Origin: Actinomycetes bacterium
GTDB lineage: Bacteria; Actinomycetota; Acidimicrobiia; Acidimicrobiales; Microtrichaceae
Length of the DNA stretch: 64,000 nt
Direction: 5' to 3'
NCBI GenBank assembly: GCA_024222295.1
Contig: JAAEPF010000002.1
Location: 62,001-126,000 of the forward strand
Part shown: one piece after another, positions 16,082 to 25,167 of the stretch
How positions within the stretch are numbered: position 1 is the stretch's first letter
Layout of the letters: every line of letters begins with the position of its first letter
Notes under the pieces: generated by a model
What the model saw: the letters and a program-made list of their open reading frames with translations, nothing else
What the model was told of the DNA's origin: nothing
The model's database searches: none
Program-made: the position numbers and the translations under genes

Positions 16082-17274
16082 TGGCCCCCAGCAAGGCGGC
16101 CGCTGGCGGATCCGCCACCCAGACCCTCGAGCAGCTGTGTGCTGCAAAGGAAGTGGTGGTCTCCACCGGCTCCGGCGGGGTGGGCAAGACAACCACAGCG
16201 GCCGCGATCGGTGCCGCAGCCGCCACACACCTCGGGGTGAAGGTGCTGGTGCTCACTGTCGACCCTGCGCGTCGGCTGGCCAACGCGCTTGGCCTGGAGC
16301 GTTTCGGCAATGTGGAGACCCGCGTCCCGGACGAGGCGTTCGTGAGTGCCGGGCTGAACCCGCAGGGCGAACTCTGGGTGGCAATGCTCGACACGAAGCA
16401 GTCGTGGGACGACCTGATTGCCCAGCACGCGCCCGACCGCGAGACCCATGACGCGATCATCGCCAACCCGCTGTACCAGAACATCACCGGCAAGTTCATC
16501 CAGAGCCACGACTACGTGGCCATGGAGAGGCTCTACGAGATCCACAACTCGGGTCGGTATGACCTGATCGTGGTGGACACCCCGCCCACCCGAAACGCCA
16601 TCGACTTCCTCGAGGCGCCGGAGCGGATGGCCGACTTCTTCTCGTCACGTTTGCTGCGCTGGCTCATCACCCCGTATCGCAGCCGGGTGCTCAACTTCGC
16701 CTCGAAGCCCTTCTACTCGGTGGCCGACCGGATCCTCGGCAGCCAGTTCCTGGAGGACATCGCCGAGTTCTTCATGTTGTTCCAGACGATGTACGACGGC
16801 TTCGTGGAGCGTGCCGAGGCCGTCACGTCGCTGCTCAGTGGTCCGCAGACCACTTTCGTGGTGGTCTCCACGCTCGAGGTCGCACCGGCGCGCGAGGCCG
16901 AGTTCTTCCTCGAGCTGCTGGAGGAGCGGCGGTACCACGTAGGTGCCCTGGTGCTGAACAAGGTGCTGCCCGGGTTCCTGCTGCACGGCTCGGGTCGCGA
17001 CGCCGCCCGACAGATGAAGGATTCGGCGAAGGATCTGGCCGGCCCGCTCGCCGAGGAACTCGGCGATCCCGCGGTCGACCCGGCGCACCTCGCGCACGTG
17101 CTGGGCGAGATGGGGGGCAGCTTCCTCGACTACCAGGTCGTGGCACGCAGGGAGGCGGAGCAGCGCAACGAGCTCTCCGCCTCGCCGGAGCTCACCCTCA
17201 CGGTGCCCTGGCTGGACGACGACATCCATTCGCTCGGCGGACTGCTCGAGCTGGGTGAGAGGATCTGGCGGTGA
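16081..17274 (+). CDS. ArsA/GET3-like ATPase, second of a pair
   Basis: 397 aa. Walker A STGSGGVGKTTTAAA (about 29-43), switch I segment TVDPARRLANALGL, and switch II VVDTPPTRNAIDFLEAP, all typical of the ArsA/GET3 SIMIBI group. The ATG overlaps the stop of the first ATPase (TGATG) and the stop overlaps the kinase GTG, so the pair is translated in step and probably forms a heterodimer. No metalloid-binding Cys triad of true ArsA was seen. The actual cargo is unknown. Confidence 0.88.
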   Translation: MAPSKAAAGGSATQTLEQLCAAKEVVVSTGSGGVGKTTTAAAIGAAAATHLGVKVLVLTVDPARRLANALGLERFGNVETRVPDEAFVSAGLNPQGELWVAMLDTKQSWDDLIAQHAPDRETHDAIIANPLYQNITGKFIQSHDYVAMERLYEIHNSGRYDLIVVDTPPTRNAIDFLEAPERMADFFSSRLLRWLITPYRSRVLNFASKPFYSVADRILGSQFLEDIAEFFMLFQTMYDGFVERAEAVTSLLSGPQTTFVVVSTLEVAPAREAEFFLELLEERRYHVGALVLNKVLPGFLLHGSGRDAARQMKDSAKDLAGPLAEELGDPAVDPAHLAHVLGEMGGSFLDYQVVARREAEQRNELSASPELTLTVPWLDDDIHSLGGLLELGERIWR

Positions 17275-18890
17275 ACGAGCCGCCACCGGGCGACGGCCCC
17301 GCCGAACTGGAACCATCGGACCCCACGCGCTTCCTGCCGCCACTGCGCGGTGACCTGGCTGCCGCCAAGGAGACGGAGCTCGAGGAGGAGGAGGACTTCA
17401 CCGCCGAGCACGTGGCCCTGGTGGTGCCGCCTGTCGACCACGACGCGTCGCGCCACCTGAAGCGTCTCGTGGTCAGCTGGGAGATGCTGGCGGACTTCTC
17501 GTTCTCCGACCTGCTGCTCTACGTACCGCTGCCCAATCAGTCGGGCGGTGGCCAGCGTCATCTGGTCGTGAACCAGATCCGGCCCAACACCGGCCAGACA
17601 CTGTTCGAAGAGGACGTCGTGGGCCGCACGGTGGATGACCAGCAGCGACCCCTGGTGGCGCGGGCATCTGCCGACGCGGAGATCATCGACGATGTGGTCG
17701 ACTCGGAATGGCTCGGCCAGCTGGTGAAGGTCACTGCGGTGCCCGTGCTGTACCACGGCAGGGTCATCGCGGTGATGGCGCGCGAGTCGGCCCTCGCTCT
17801 GGCACGGCCCCCGGGAGACCTCGCACGCACCTACCTGGAGATCTTCGACCGCCTGGCCGCGATGGTCGCGGCAGGGGAGTTCCCGTTCCCCGACGAGGAG
17901 GTGCTCTCTGCGGGCGGACCACGCGTCGGAGATGGTGTGCTGCTCGTGGACTCGACCGGGCGGGTCACGTTCGCGTCGCCCAACGCCGTGTCGTCGTTGC
18001 GGCGCCTCGGTGTGTCGGGGGCGATCCTCGGGGAGCTGTCCTCCAACCTGGGGCCGGCCGGCGACGGCGTGTTCCGGTCGTTCCTCAGCCGCCGACCAGC
18101 GATCGAAGACGTGGAACATGGCGAGACCACCGTCGTGAGTCGCTGCATCCCGCTGCTGGCGGACGGTGGGGTCGACGGGGCCGTGGTCCTGCTGCGCGAC
18201 GTGTCCGAGCTGCGAAGTCGTGACCGGGCGCTCATCTCCAAGGACGCCACCATCCGCGAGATCCACCATCGGGTCAAGAACAACCTGCAGACGATCTCGT
18301 CGTTGCTGCGCCTGCAGGGGCGGCGCCTCGACGAGCCCTCGGCCAAGGCGGCGATCGAGGAGTCGGTGCGCCGGATCGGCTCGATTGCACTGGTGCACGA
18401 GACCCTGTCGCGTGCCGCTGCCGACGAGGTGAACTTCGACAACATCGTGCGGCCGCTCGTGCGGATGGTGGAAGAGGGGCTCACGTCGCCGGACCGCCCG
18501 GTGCGCTTCGAGATCACCGGCCACGCAGGCGAGCTCGGTTCCGAGGAGGCAACGTCGCTCGCGGTGGTGCTCACCGAGCTGCTGCAGAACGTGATGGACC
18601 ACGCCTACCCGCCGGGGACGCTTGCGCCGGGCGAGGGTGGAACGGTGCGGATCGCGCTTGCGCATGACTCCGACAGCCTGATGGCGGTCGTGACCGACGA
18701 TGGCATCGGTCCGCGGGCGGAGTTGGAGCCGGGAGCGGGGACCAGCTTGGGCCTGTCGATCGTGCAGGGCCTGATCGGCGACCTCGACGGCACCATCGAG
18801 TTCGGTTCAGCAGGTGGCCCTCCGGGCCGGTCGGGCACGCAGGTGCTGGTCCGGGTGCCGCTGCGCACCGACACCGATGGGGCCGCATAG
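17271..18890 (+). CDS. pdtaS: Cytosolic sensor histidine kinase, PdtaS-like
   Basis: 539 aa without membrane segments. The N-terminal GAF-like domain (about 45-200) is followed by a PAS-like domain (about 218-310), a HisKA_2 dimerisation domain with EIHHRVKNNLQTISSLLRLQ (phospho-acceptor His at 332/333), and an HATPase domain with TELLQNVMDHA (N box) and DDGIG (G1 box). This matches M. tuberculosis PdtaS, which works with an ANTAR-domain RNA-binding regulator; no PdtaR partner is in this window. GTG start overlaps the second ATPase gene (GTGA). Confidence 0.87.
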   Translation: MNEPPPGDGPAELEPSDPTRFLPPLRGDLAAAKETELEEEEDFTAEHVALVVPPVDHDASRHLKRLVVSWEMLADFSFSDLLLYVPLPNQSGGGQRHLVVNQIRPNTGQTLFEEDVVGRTVDDQQRPLVARASADAEIIDDVVDSEWLGQLVKVTAVPVLYHGRVIAVMARESALALARPPGDLARTYLEIFDRLAAMVAAGEFPFPDEEVLSAGGPRVGDGVLLVDSTGRVTFASPNAVSSLRRLGVSGAILGELSSNLGPAGDGVFRSFLSRRPAIEDVEHGETTVVSRCIPLLADGGVDGAVVLLRDVSELRSRDRALISKDATIREIHHRVKNNLQTISSLLRLQGRRLDEPSAKAAIEESVRRIGSIALVHETLSRAAADEVNFDNIVRPLVRMVEEGLTSPDRPVRFEITGHAGELGSEEATSLAVVLTELLQNVMDHAYPPGTLAPGEGGTVRIALAHDSDSLMAVVTDDGIGPRAELEPGAGTSLGLSIVQGLIGDLDGTIEFGSAGGPPGRSGTQVLVRVPLRTDTDGAA

Positions 18891-19101
18891 GCCCCGAGCG
18901 CCGGAGGCTGTTGCACCGCGCAATCGGTAGACCAGGATCCGAGGTACCGGACTCGGGCCGTCTCACCTAGTTGACGGCAGACGGAACTGTTCCAGATGCA
19001 TTGAGAGTATCGGAACGGCAGCGAGTGTTTCGCTGGAATGTACGCATCGTGTAACGTTTCACTGGTCAGCAATTGCGTGAGAAATCGGGGGGGCGAAGAC
19101 A

Positions 19102-20463
19102 GTGCACGGTGGAACCGAGGAGCGCGAGCCGGAGGGTCAAGCGGCGGCTGACGATCTCATGCGAACGGAGCAGCTCTCCGCGGAGCTCCATGAGGTGGTC
19201 GCGTCGGTGAGGCGACTCGATGACCTGCAGGCGCTCGACCTCCCGATGATCGACCAGTGCCGTGAGGGCCTGGGTCTCACGCGCTCGGAGCTTCTGGCCC
19301 GAGCGATCGAGCACGTCGAGGAGTCCGACTACCGGAAGTTCCTCGAGCTGCTGCTGCCCTTTCCCTTCGACGGCACCCCGAGCTGGCCGGCGCTAGGTCG
19401 CAAGTACATATCGGAGGCCGACGCAGGTCGCGGCGTACGTGCCGGGTACGAGGTCTTCGGAGTCACTACCTGGGATGCACTCAACGCGCCGCTCGGCGAA
19501 CTGGGGGGCCTCTCGCGTCGCGAGCATGCCGAGGCACTGCTCGCCGGCGCCGTCATCGACCTCTGCGGGGCCGGCAGTCCCAGGCGGGCCCGGCGGGCCC
19601 GGTTGAGCGCTGTGGGCATCGCCTCCACGGTCGGGCTCGTGATGGCCATGGTGCTGGTGGTCTCCGCCGGCGGTGGCGATGCCGAGGACGCCGCTGGTGC
19701 CGATGATGTCGTGGGTGATGGTGACGCTGCGACAGAGAACGCAATTGTGCCCGAGGCGACCGTGGAAAGCCAGACCACAGTGACGCTGGAGGAATTGCCG
19801 GAGTCCGAGCTGGCCGGAATCCAGCCCGGAGTGGAGGCGGCCCCCGACCTCGAAGAGGTCTCCTCCAAGATCGAGCTGGCCCTCTCCGAAGAACACCTGA
19901 TCTTCCGCGCCTTCGGTGACATCGACGTCGAGCCGTCGCCGGTCTATGAGCTGGGCTTTCTCGAGATGCCCGGCCGGTTCCACTACCAGGCGTTCAACCC
20001 GCTGGGCGACAACATCAGATGCAGGGGCATGATGACCCGCGAGCTGGAGGTCGTGGGCCTCTGGGAGCGCGGGGCCAAGTGGCCGGGCGGATGGCTCCAG
20101 GTCTCCGTGGGCCGTCTGGCAGAACCGTGGATGGCCCACGAGATGGCGACCGCGCTCTCGTTGACCACCGGCGTGGTCCCCCAGCGTTGCCGGGGCATGG
20201 CCCGTTTCGGGGTCGAGGACTACGACGACTACGGAGTTGCGCACCGCGACGAGCTCGAGCTGCTCGCCCCGGGCGACGACTACAACCACTGGTCCCAGCC
20301 GGATTCCATCGTTGCCGGCCGGGTGTGGCCCAACAGCAACCGGATCATCCTCGAGCGGGGCCCCTACGTGGTCGATCTGGCCGTGCTCAGCGACGCGCAG
20401 CAGCCGCTCGGCGACGCCGTCGCGCTCGGCTCGGTCGCCAAGGAGATCGTGTTCCGGCTCTGA
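19102..20463 (+). CDS. Single-pass membrane protein of unknown function
   Basis: 453 aa, not recognised. The N-terminal cytoplasmic part (1-165) is helical and charged. A basic RRARRARL stretch precedes one membrane helix (about 168-190), then an acidic Ala/Asp/Val-rich linker (about 191-260) and an exported domain of about 200 residues with several Trp and two Cys (NIRCRGMM, PQRCRGMA). GTG start with a G-rich ribosome-binding site. The 211-bp leader holds a weak TAACGT -10 (19052-19057) and two copies of GTTTCRCTGG about 27 bp apart. Layout suggests a signalling or anti-sigma-like protein; that is inference. Confidence 0.6.
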   Translation: MHGGTEEREPEGQAAADDLMRTEQLSAELHEVVASVRRLDDLQALDLPMIDQCREGLGLTRSELLARAIEHVEESDYRKFLELLLPFPFDGTPSWPALGRKYISEADAGRGVRAGYEVFGVTTWDALNAPLGELGGLSRREHAEALLAGAVIDLCGAGSPRRARRARLSAVGIASTVGLVMAMVLVVSAGGGDAEDAAGADDVVGDGDAATENAIVPEATVESQTTVTLEELPESELAGIQPGVEAAPDLEEVSSKIELALSEEHLIFRAFGDIDVEPSPVYELGFLEMPGRFHYQAFNPLGDNIRCRGMMTRELEVVGLWERGAKWPGGWLQVSVGRLAEPWMAHEMATALSLTTGVVPQRCRGMARFGVEDYDDYGVAHRDELELLAPGDDYNHWSQPDSIVAGRVWPNSNRIILERGPYVVDLAVLSDAQQPLGDAVALGSVAKEIVFRL

Positions 20464-20504
20464 GGAAACCGACGGCAGCCCACGCGGCTCACCTCGAGGG
20501 CGGA

Positions 20505-20532
20505 CTCGAGCGCATGGGCTCGAGCGCATGGG
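20505..20532. repeat. 14-bp exact tandem duplication
   Basis: CTCGAGCGCATGGG occurs twice without a gap (20505-20518 and 20519-20532) in the noncoding space after the unknown membrane protein gene. Confidence 0.85.
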
Positions 20533-20597
20533 GGCTGTCTGAACCCTCGGAAGCCGCCGGGCCCCTCGCCGGCCATCCGGTGACCGACCAGACGCGA

Positions 20598-20623
20598 CAA
20601 CGGCCCCCGGGGGGAGGCCGTTG
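20598..20623. terminator. Candidate hairpin terminator between convergent genes
   Basis: An 8-bp stem (CAACGGCC at 20598-20605 with GGCCGTTG at 20616-20623) around a C/G-rich loop, between the plus-strand membrane protein gene and minus-strand whiB. No T run follows on either strand. Confidence 0.45.
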
Positions 20624-20703
20624 GTGGGCCCTCGCCGGAGGGCCGGGTGATCGAAACCCGTAGGGGGTTCTCGGCTGCACCTCAGGGTGCTGCCGGGGAG
20701 TCC

Positions 20704-21000
20704 TCAGGAAGCGCTGCGCCGCGCCGCGGCGGCACGTGCCTGGCGGCGGATGTGGCGACGCTCCTCTTCGGAAAGGCCACCCCACACACCCGAGTCCTGA
20801 TTGGTCTCGAGGGCGAACTGCAGGCAGGGCTCGTTGACGTCGCAGGTCTCGCAGACAGCCTTGGCCGATGCGATCTGCTCTACTGCAAGGCCGGTGGTGC
20901 CGACCGGGAAGAACAGCGACGGGTCGGTGTCGCGGCAGGCGGAATTGGCCCTCCAGTCGTCGTTTGCGATGTCCAGGCTTCGGCTCGATGTCAGGGCCAC
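20704..21000 (-). CDS. whiB: WhiB-family Fe-S transcriptional regulator, WhiB1-like
   Basis: 98 aa from GTG 21000, which has a GGAGG ribosome-binding site 7 nt upstream. Four cysteines (Cys22, Cys50, Cys53, Cys59; spacing C..CxxCx5C) would hold a [4Fe-4S] cluster. The turn GVWGG (71-75) and a basic C-terminal tail for DNA contact follow. DWRANSACRDTDPSLFFPVG resembles M. tuberculosis WhiB1, which also neighbours pdtaS. Such proteins act with the primary sigma factor and respond to NO or oxygen. A longer ATG start upstream is possible but less likely. Confidence 0.9.
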   Translation of the reverse strand: MALTSSRSLDIANDDWRANSACRDTDPSLFFPVGTTGLAVEQIASAKAVCETCDVNEPCLQFALETNQDSGVWGGLSEEERRHIRRQARAAAARRSAS

Positions 21001-21171
21001 TGGGGGTCCTCCGTGAGAGAGTGGACCCGCGTACATGGCGAGTCCGATGTGTGTGTGTTTCGGTCTTGTCACGTTCCGTGTTTCCCGCGGCAGGCTGGGA
21101 ACTTGTGAATCCGTGAACAAACTCCACGCTACTGTCGGTCACTCACCGTGTAAAGGAAAAGTTGCGAGATC

Positions 21172-21912
21172 ATGACGTCCCGGGAAGATGTGCTCATAAT
21201 CGCCCACCGGGGAGCCTCCGCGGACTATGCCGAAAATACACGGGATGCCTTCACTGGGGCGGCAGAGCAGGGTTCCGACTGGGTCGAGCTGGATGTCCGG
21301 CTGGCGTCGGACGGTTCGCTGATCGTCAACCACGATGCGTGGTATCACGATCAGCGAACGGTCTGGGAGACCCCATCCGCGCAGCGTCCACCGGAGGTTC
21401 CCGACCTCACCCAGGCATTGCAGGCCTGCGCACGGGGTGCCATTGCCCGCGGCGGTACGCCGATGGGAGTCAACGTCGAGATCAAGAACACCCCGGGTGA
21501 CCTCGGAGGCGACGACGTGCCCTGGAGCCTCGACGTAGTCGAACCCGTGCTCGAAGTGCTGGCACAGCACCGTTCGGTCGAAGGTCTGGGCGACGTACTG
21601 CTGACGAGCTTCGATGCACCCACCGTGGACCGCGTCCGCGAACTGGGCGGACCACCGACGGGCCAATTGGTGGCCGACGTCGAGGGGTGGCCCGACGTGG
21701 TCGAGTCGACCGCAGATCGCGGACATGTGGCAGTGAACCCATGGGACCCGTTCGTCGACGCCGCGTTCGTGCAGCGATGCCATGACCACGCGCTGGCGGC
21801 CAACGTGTGGACAGTCGACGCGCACGACCGCATCATCGAACTCGCCGACATGGGCGTCGACGGCATCGTCACCAACGTCCCGGCCTCGGCGCGCAGGGCC
21901 CTGCAGGCCTGA
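21172..21912 (+). CDS. Glycerophosphodiester phosphodiesterase
   Basis: 246 aa GDPD-family TIM barrel: IAHRGASADYAENTRDAF (catalytic His and metal-binding Glu), WVELDVRLASDG (metal ligands) and VNHDAW (second catalytic His). It cleaves glycerophosphodiesters to glycerol-3-phosphate and an alcohol. No signal peptide, so it is probably cytoplasmic. An AAAGGAAAAG ribosome-binding site precedes the ATG. Unlike most starts here, the leader is AT-richer; a TACTGT box at about 21130 is a possible -10. Confidence 0.9.
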   Translation: MTSREDVLIIAHRGASADYAENTRDAFTGAAEQGSDWVELDVRLASDGSLIVNHDAWYHDQRTVWETPSAQRPPEVPDLTQALQACARGAIARGGTPMGVNVEIKNTPGDLGGDDVPWSLDVVEPVLEVLAQHRSVEGLGDVLLTSFDAPTVDRVRELGGPPTGQLVADVEGWPDVVESTADRGHVAVNPWDPFVDAAFVQRCHDHALAANVWTVDAHDRIIELADMGVDGIVTNVPASARRALQA

Positions 21913-21963
21913 CGGACCGCAACGGCGCAACCCGTCCCGGACCTGCTGCGCCCACGGTTTTGT

Positions 21964-21975
21964 TACCGACGGGTA
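21964..21975. promoter_or_regulatory. Inverted repeat upstream of etfB, possible operator
   Basis: TACC-GACG-GGTA (arms 21964-21967 and 21972-21975) lies about 20 bp before the etfB ATG, within a longer partial palindrome (TTACC ... GGGTAGT). It looks like a site for a dimeric, perhaps TetR-type, repressor. Confidence 0.35.
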
Positions 21976-21995
21976 GTCGCGGCAAACTCGTCGCC

Positions 21996-22778
21996 ATGAA
22001 CGTCGTCGTATGCGTGAAGCAGATCCCCGACCCGGCAGACCCGGGCGAGCTGGATCCCAACACAAAGACCCTCAAGCGGGACGTCAAGCTCATCCTGGAC
22101 GAGTCCGACTCCTACGGAGTCGAGATGGCCCTCCAGCTTGTCGACACCGCCGGCGGTGGCGAGGTGACCCTCGTCTCCATGGCCCCCAACAACGAGGTGA
22201 GCGGCCTTCGCACCGCCCTCGCCATGGGTGCTGCCAAGGCTGTGCTCGTCAGTGACGATGCGCTTGCGGGCTCCGATGCCCTCGGCACCTCCAAGGTGCT
22301 GGCCAAGGCGATCGAACGAGCCGGCGAGGCCGACCTGGTCATCACGGCCACCGAGTCCTCCGACGGCTACACCGGCACCGTGCCGGAGCAGGTTGCCGAG
22401 CTCCTGGGCCTGCCCTCGATCACATTCGCGAAGTCGATCGCGGTCGATGGCGGAACCGTCAAGGTGCAACGTCAGACCGAGGCCGGCTACGACGACGTCG
22501 AGTCGCCCACGCCGGCCTTGATCTCTGTGACCGCCGGCGTGGTCGAGCCCCGCTACCCGTCCTTCAAGGGCATCATGGCCGCCAAGTCGAAGCCGGTCGA
22601 CGAGGTCACCCTCTCCGACCTCGGCGTCGACGCCGGCACCGTCGGCTGGGCTGGCGGTGGCCAGGAGATCGTCGAGATCTCGGCTGCTGAAGAGCGTGAG
22701 GCAGGCACCGTCGTCGAGGACGACGGTGAAGGCTTCCAGAAGATCGTCGACTACCTGGCCGAGCTCAAGGTCATCTGA
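21996..22778 (+). CDS. etfB: Electron transfer flavoprotein, beta subunit
   Basis: 260 aa. MNVVVCVKQIPDP start, the AMGAAKAVLVSD segment, and the C-terminal signature region VEPRYPSFKGIMAAKSKPV are diagnostic of ETF-beta. With EtfA it carries electrons from acyl-CoA and related dehydrogenases to ETF-quinone oxidoreductase. Followed after 29 bp by etfA. The acyl-CoA dehydrogenase at 31563 is a plausible electron donor. Confidence 0.95.
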   Translation: MNVVVCVKQIPDPADPGELDPNTKTLKRDVKLILDESDSYGVEMALQLVDTAGGGEVTLVSMAPNNEVSGLRTALAMGAAKAVLVSDDALAGSDALGTSKVLAKAIERAGEADLVITATESSDGYTGTVPEQVAELLGLPSITFAKSIAVDGGTVKVQRQTEAGYDDVESPTPALISVTAGVVEPRYPSFKGIMAAKSKPVDEVTLSDLGVDAGTVGWAGGGQEIVEISAAEEREAGTVVEDDGEGFQKIVDYLAELKVI

Positions 22779-22807
22779 GCGACACCGAGAGAACTGAGGA
22801 AAGAACC

Positions 22808-23773
22808 ATGACTGTTTCCAAGATCTGGGTGTTCGCCGAGGCCACCGACGGCAAGGTCAGCACCACCACACTCGAAATGCTCGCCAAGGCCGGCGAACTG
22901 GCCGACACGGTCGAGTGCGTCACCGTTGCCGGCGACGACGTGGCCGCCGAACTGGGCGCCCACGGCGCCTCGAAGGTGTACACCGTCGGTGGTACCGACG
23001 GGAAGCTCATCGGCCCCATCGTGTCGAGCGCCATCGCCGGTGCGGTTGAGGGCGGCAACGCTCCCGATGCGCTCCTGATCGCGACCAGCTACGGCGGCCG
23101 CGACGTTGCAGGGCGCCTGTCCGTGAAGCTCGACGCCCCGGTGATCAGCAACGTGGTCGACATCGTCGATCGCGACGGCGCGCTCGCCGGTGTCGAGCCC
23201 GTGTTCGGCGGTACCACCAACGTCTACACGAAGTTCACCGGCGACAAGGTCGGCATCTTCCTGGTGCGCCCCAAGTCGTTCGCTGCAGCTGAAGAGCCTT
23301 CGGGCGACGCTGCCGCGACCGAGGAACTCGCCGCAGGCGAACTCGGCAACACCGGCGCCGCCACCGTGACCAACCGCTTCGTCGAGGAGTCGACGGGCCC
23401 GTCGCTCGACGATGCCGCAGTGGTCGTCTCCGGCGGCCGTGGCCTCGGCGAGCAGGACAAGTTCGAGATGGTCGAGGACCTCGCCAAGCTGCTCGGCGCA
23501 GCGCCGGGGGCCTCCCGCGCGATCGTCGACGCCGGCTGGGTGCCCTACTCCTACCAGGTCGGTCAGACCGGCAAGGTCGTGAAGCCGACCGTGTACATCG
23601 CTGCGGGCATCTCCGGTGCCACCCAGCACCTGGTCGGCATGAAGGGCTCCAAGAACATCATCGCCATCAACAAGGATGCCGAAGCCCCGATCTTCTCGGT
23701 GGCCGACCTCGGCATCGTCGGCGACGTGCACAAGGTCATGCCGGCACTCATCGAGGCGCTGCAGAACCGCTGA
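22808..23773 (+). CDS. etfA: Electron transfer flavoprotein, alpha subunit
   Basis: 321 aa. The N-terminal domain has [16 protein letters not shown]. The C-terminal FAD domain shows [47 protein letters not shown] and the end motif [30 protein letters not shown], all classic for EtfA. Ribosome-binding site GAGGAAAG lies just upstream. A hairpin at 23803-23834 closes the etfBA operon. Confidence 0.96.
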   Translation: MTVSKIWVFAEATDGKVSTTTLEMLAKAGELADTVECVTVAGDDVAAELGAHGASKVYTVGGTDGKLIGPIVSSAIAGAVEGGNAPDALLIATSYGGRDVAGRLSVKLDAPVISNVVDIVDRDGALAGVEPVFGGTTNVYTKFTGDKVGIFLVRPKSFAAAEEPSGDAAATEELAAGELGNTGAATVTNRFVEESTGPSLDDAAVVVSGGRGLGEQDKFEMVEDLAKLLGAAPGASRAIVDAGWVPYSYQVGQTGKVVKPTVYIAAGISGATQHLVGMKGSKNIIAINKDAEAPIFSVADLGIVGDVHKVMPALIEALQNR

Positions 23774-23802
23774 GCCTGCGGGCAACCACACACGACTACT
23801 AT

Positions 23803-23834
23803 CAGCGGCCTCCTGCGCTCGCAGGGGGCCGCTG
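23803..23834 (+). terminator. Intrinsic terminator of etfBA
   Basis: A 14-bp stem (23803-23816 with 23821-23834, one G-U pair) closed by GCTC and followed by AACGTTTCTCC, a short T-containing tail. Confidence 0.7.
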
Positions 23835-23855
23835 AACGTTTCTCCGGGGGACCCG

Positions 23856-25163
23856 ATGCCGCAGATCTGGACCAACTGGGCCGGCAACCAGCGAGCGCTC
23901 GTCGAGCTGAAGCACCCCACCACCGAGCACGAGATCTGCGAGATCGTGGCTCGCGCCGCGACCGATGGCCGACACGTGAAGGCGTTCGGTGCCGGGCATT
24001 CGTTCACCGACGCGGCGCTCACCGACGGAGTGCTCCTCTCGCTCGAGGACTACAGCCGGGTACTCGACCTCGATGCGGCCGCTGGGTTGCTCACAGTGCA
24101 GGCGGGTGCCCAGCTACACCAGATCTCGCGATACCTGTGGAGCCGCGGATTCGCACTCGAGAACCTCGGCGACATCGACGTGCAGTCCCTTGCCGGCGCC
24201 ACGTCGACTGCCACGCATGGCACAGGCCTCCGGTTCCCCAACCTGGCCGCGGGAATCGTGGGCATGCGGATCGTGACGGGCTGCGGTGAGGTCGTCGAAT
24301 GCAGCGAGGAGCACAACCCGGAACTGCTCTCGGTGGCTCGGGTGGGCGTTGGCGCACTCGGCATCGTCTCGACGATCACGTTGCGCGTAGTGCCGGCGTT
24401 TCACCTGCACGCCATCGAGGAGCCGCGCCGCGTGGACGAAGTGGTCTCGTCCTTCGATGACCTCGTGGCCTCCAATGACCACTTCGAGTTCTTCTACGTA
24501 CCCCACACCGGTTGGGCGCTGACCAAGACCAACCGGCGCAACCACGATCCGCTCCAGCCCCGCAGCCGTGTCAACCGGTGGCGCCACGAGACGCTCTACG
24601 CCAACGCTGCTTTCGGGTTGGCCAACGTGATCGGCAAGGCGCGGCCGTCGGCGGTGCCGCGACTCGCACGTCTGGTCCCGGGACCGGGCCGGGTCGAGTA
24701 CAACGAGCCGTCGTTCCAGGTGCTCGCGACCCCGCGGCGGGTGCGTTTCGTGGAGATGGAGTACGCGGTGCCCCTCGAGGCGACCACGGAGGCCCTGGCC
24801 CAGGTGCGGTCATGGATCGACTCGACCGACAGCCCCACGATGTTCCCCATCGAGGTGCGCGCGGTCGCCGGCGACGACATCGCACTGTCCACCGCGTACG
24901 GCCGTGCGACCGGCTACATCGCAGTGCACGCATTCAGGGGCACGCCCTATGAGCGCTACTTCCACGCCGTGGAGGACATCATGCGAGCACACGACGGCAG
25001 GCCCCACTGGGGCAAGCTCCACTTCCGCAGGGCGGAGGATCTGGAGCCGGTGTACCCGCGGTGGGATGACTTCCAGGCCGCCCGCGCCCGTCTCGACCCC
25101 GACGGCACGTTCGAGAACGCGTACACCCACCGCTGCTTCGGCCCCACCGCCAGCGCGAGGTGA
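23856..25163 (+). CDS. FAD-linked sugar-1,4-lactone oxidase (ALO/GULO family)
   Basis: 435 aa. N-terminal FAD_binding_4 domain with [12 protein letters not shown], in which the His is the covalent FAD site of many family members, and the [14 protein letters not shown] loop. The C-terminal ALO domain ends in [10 protein letters not shown] and [19 protein letters not shown]. Homologues oxidise D-arabinono-, L-gulono- or related lactones or polyols using O2 or a cytochrome; the exact substrate is unclear. Its stop is 4 bp from the convergent SCO1664-type gene. Confidence 0.85.
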   Translation: MPQIWTNWAGNQRALVELKHPTTEHEICEIVARAATDGRHVKAFGAGHSFTDAALTDGVLLSLEDYSRVLDLDAAAGLLTVQAGAQLHQISRYLWSRGFALENLGDIDVQSLAGATSTATHGTGLRFPNLAAGIVGMRIVTGCGEVVECSEEHNPELLSVARVGVGALGIVSTITLRVVPAFHLHAIEEPRRVDEVVSSFDDLVASNDHFEFFYVPHTGWALTKTNRRNHDPLQPRSRVNRWRHETLYANAAFGLANVIGKARPSAVPRLARLVPGPGRVEYNEPSFQVLATPRRVRFVEMEYAVPLEATTEALAQVRSWIDSTDSPTMFPIEVRAVAGDDIALSTAYGRATGYIAVHAFRGTPYERYFHAVEDIMRAHDGRPHWGKLHFRRAEDLEPVYPRWDDFQAARARLDPDGTFENAYTHRCFGPTASAR

Positions 25164-25167
25164 CTGC

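Noticed and set aside
17130-18665. 511-codon minus-strand frame opposite the PdtaS-like kinase
   Set aside because: Shadow of a gene with full kinase motifs; no start signal or motif of its own.
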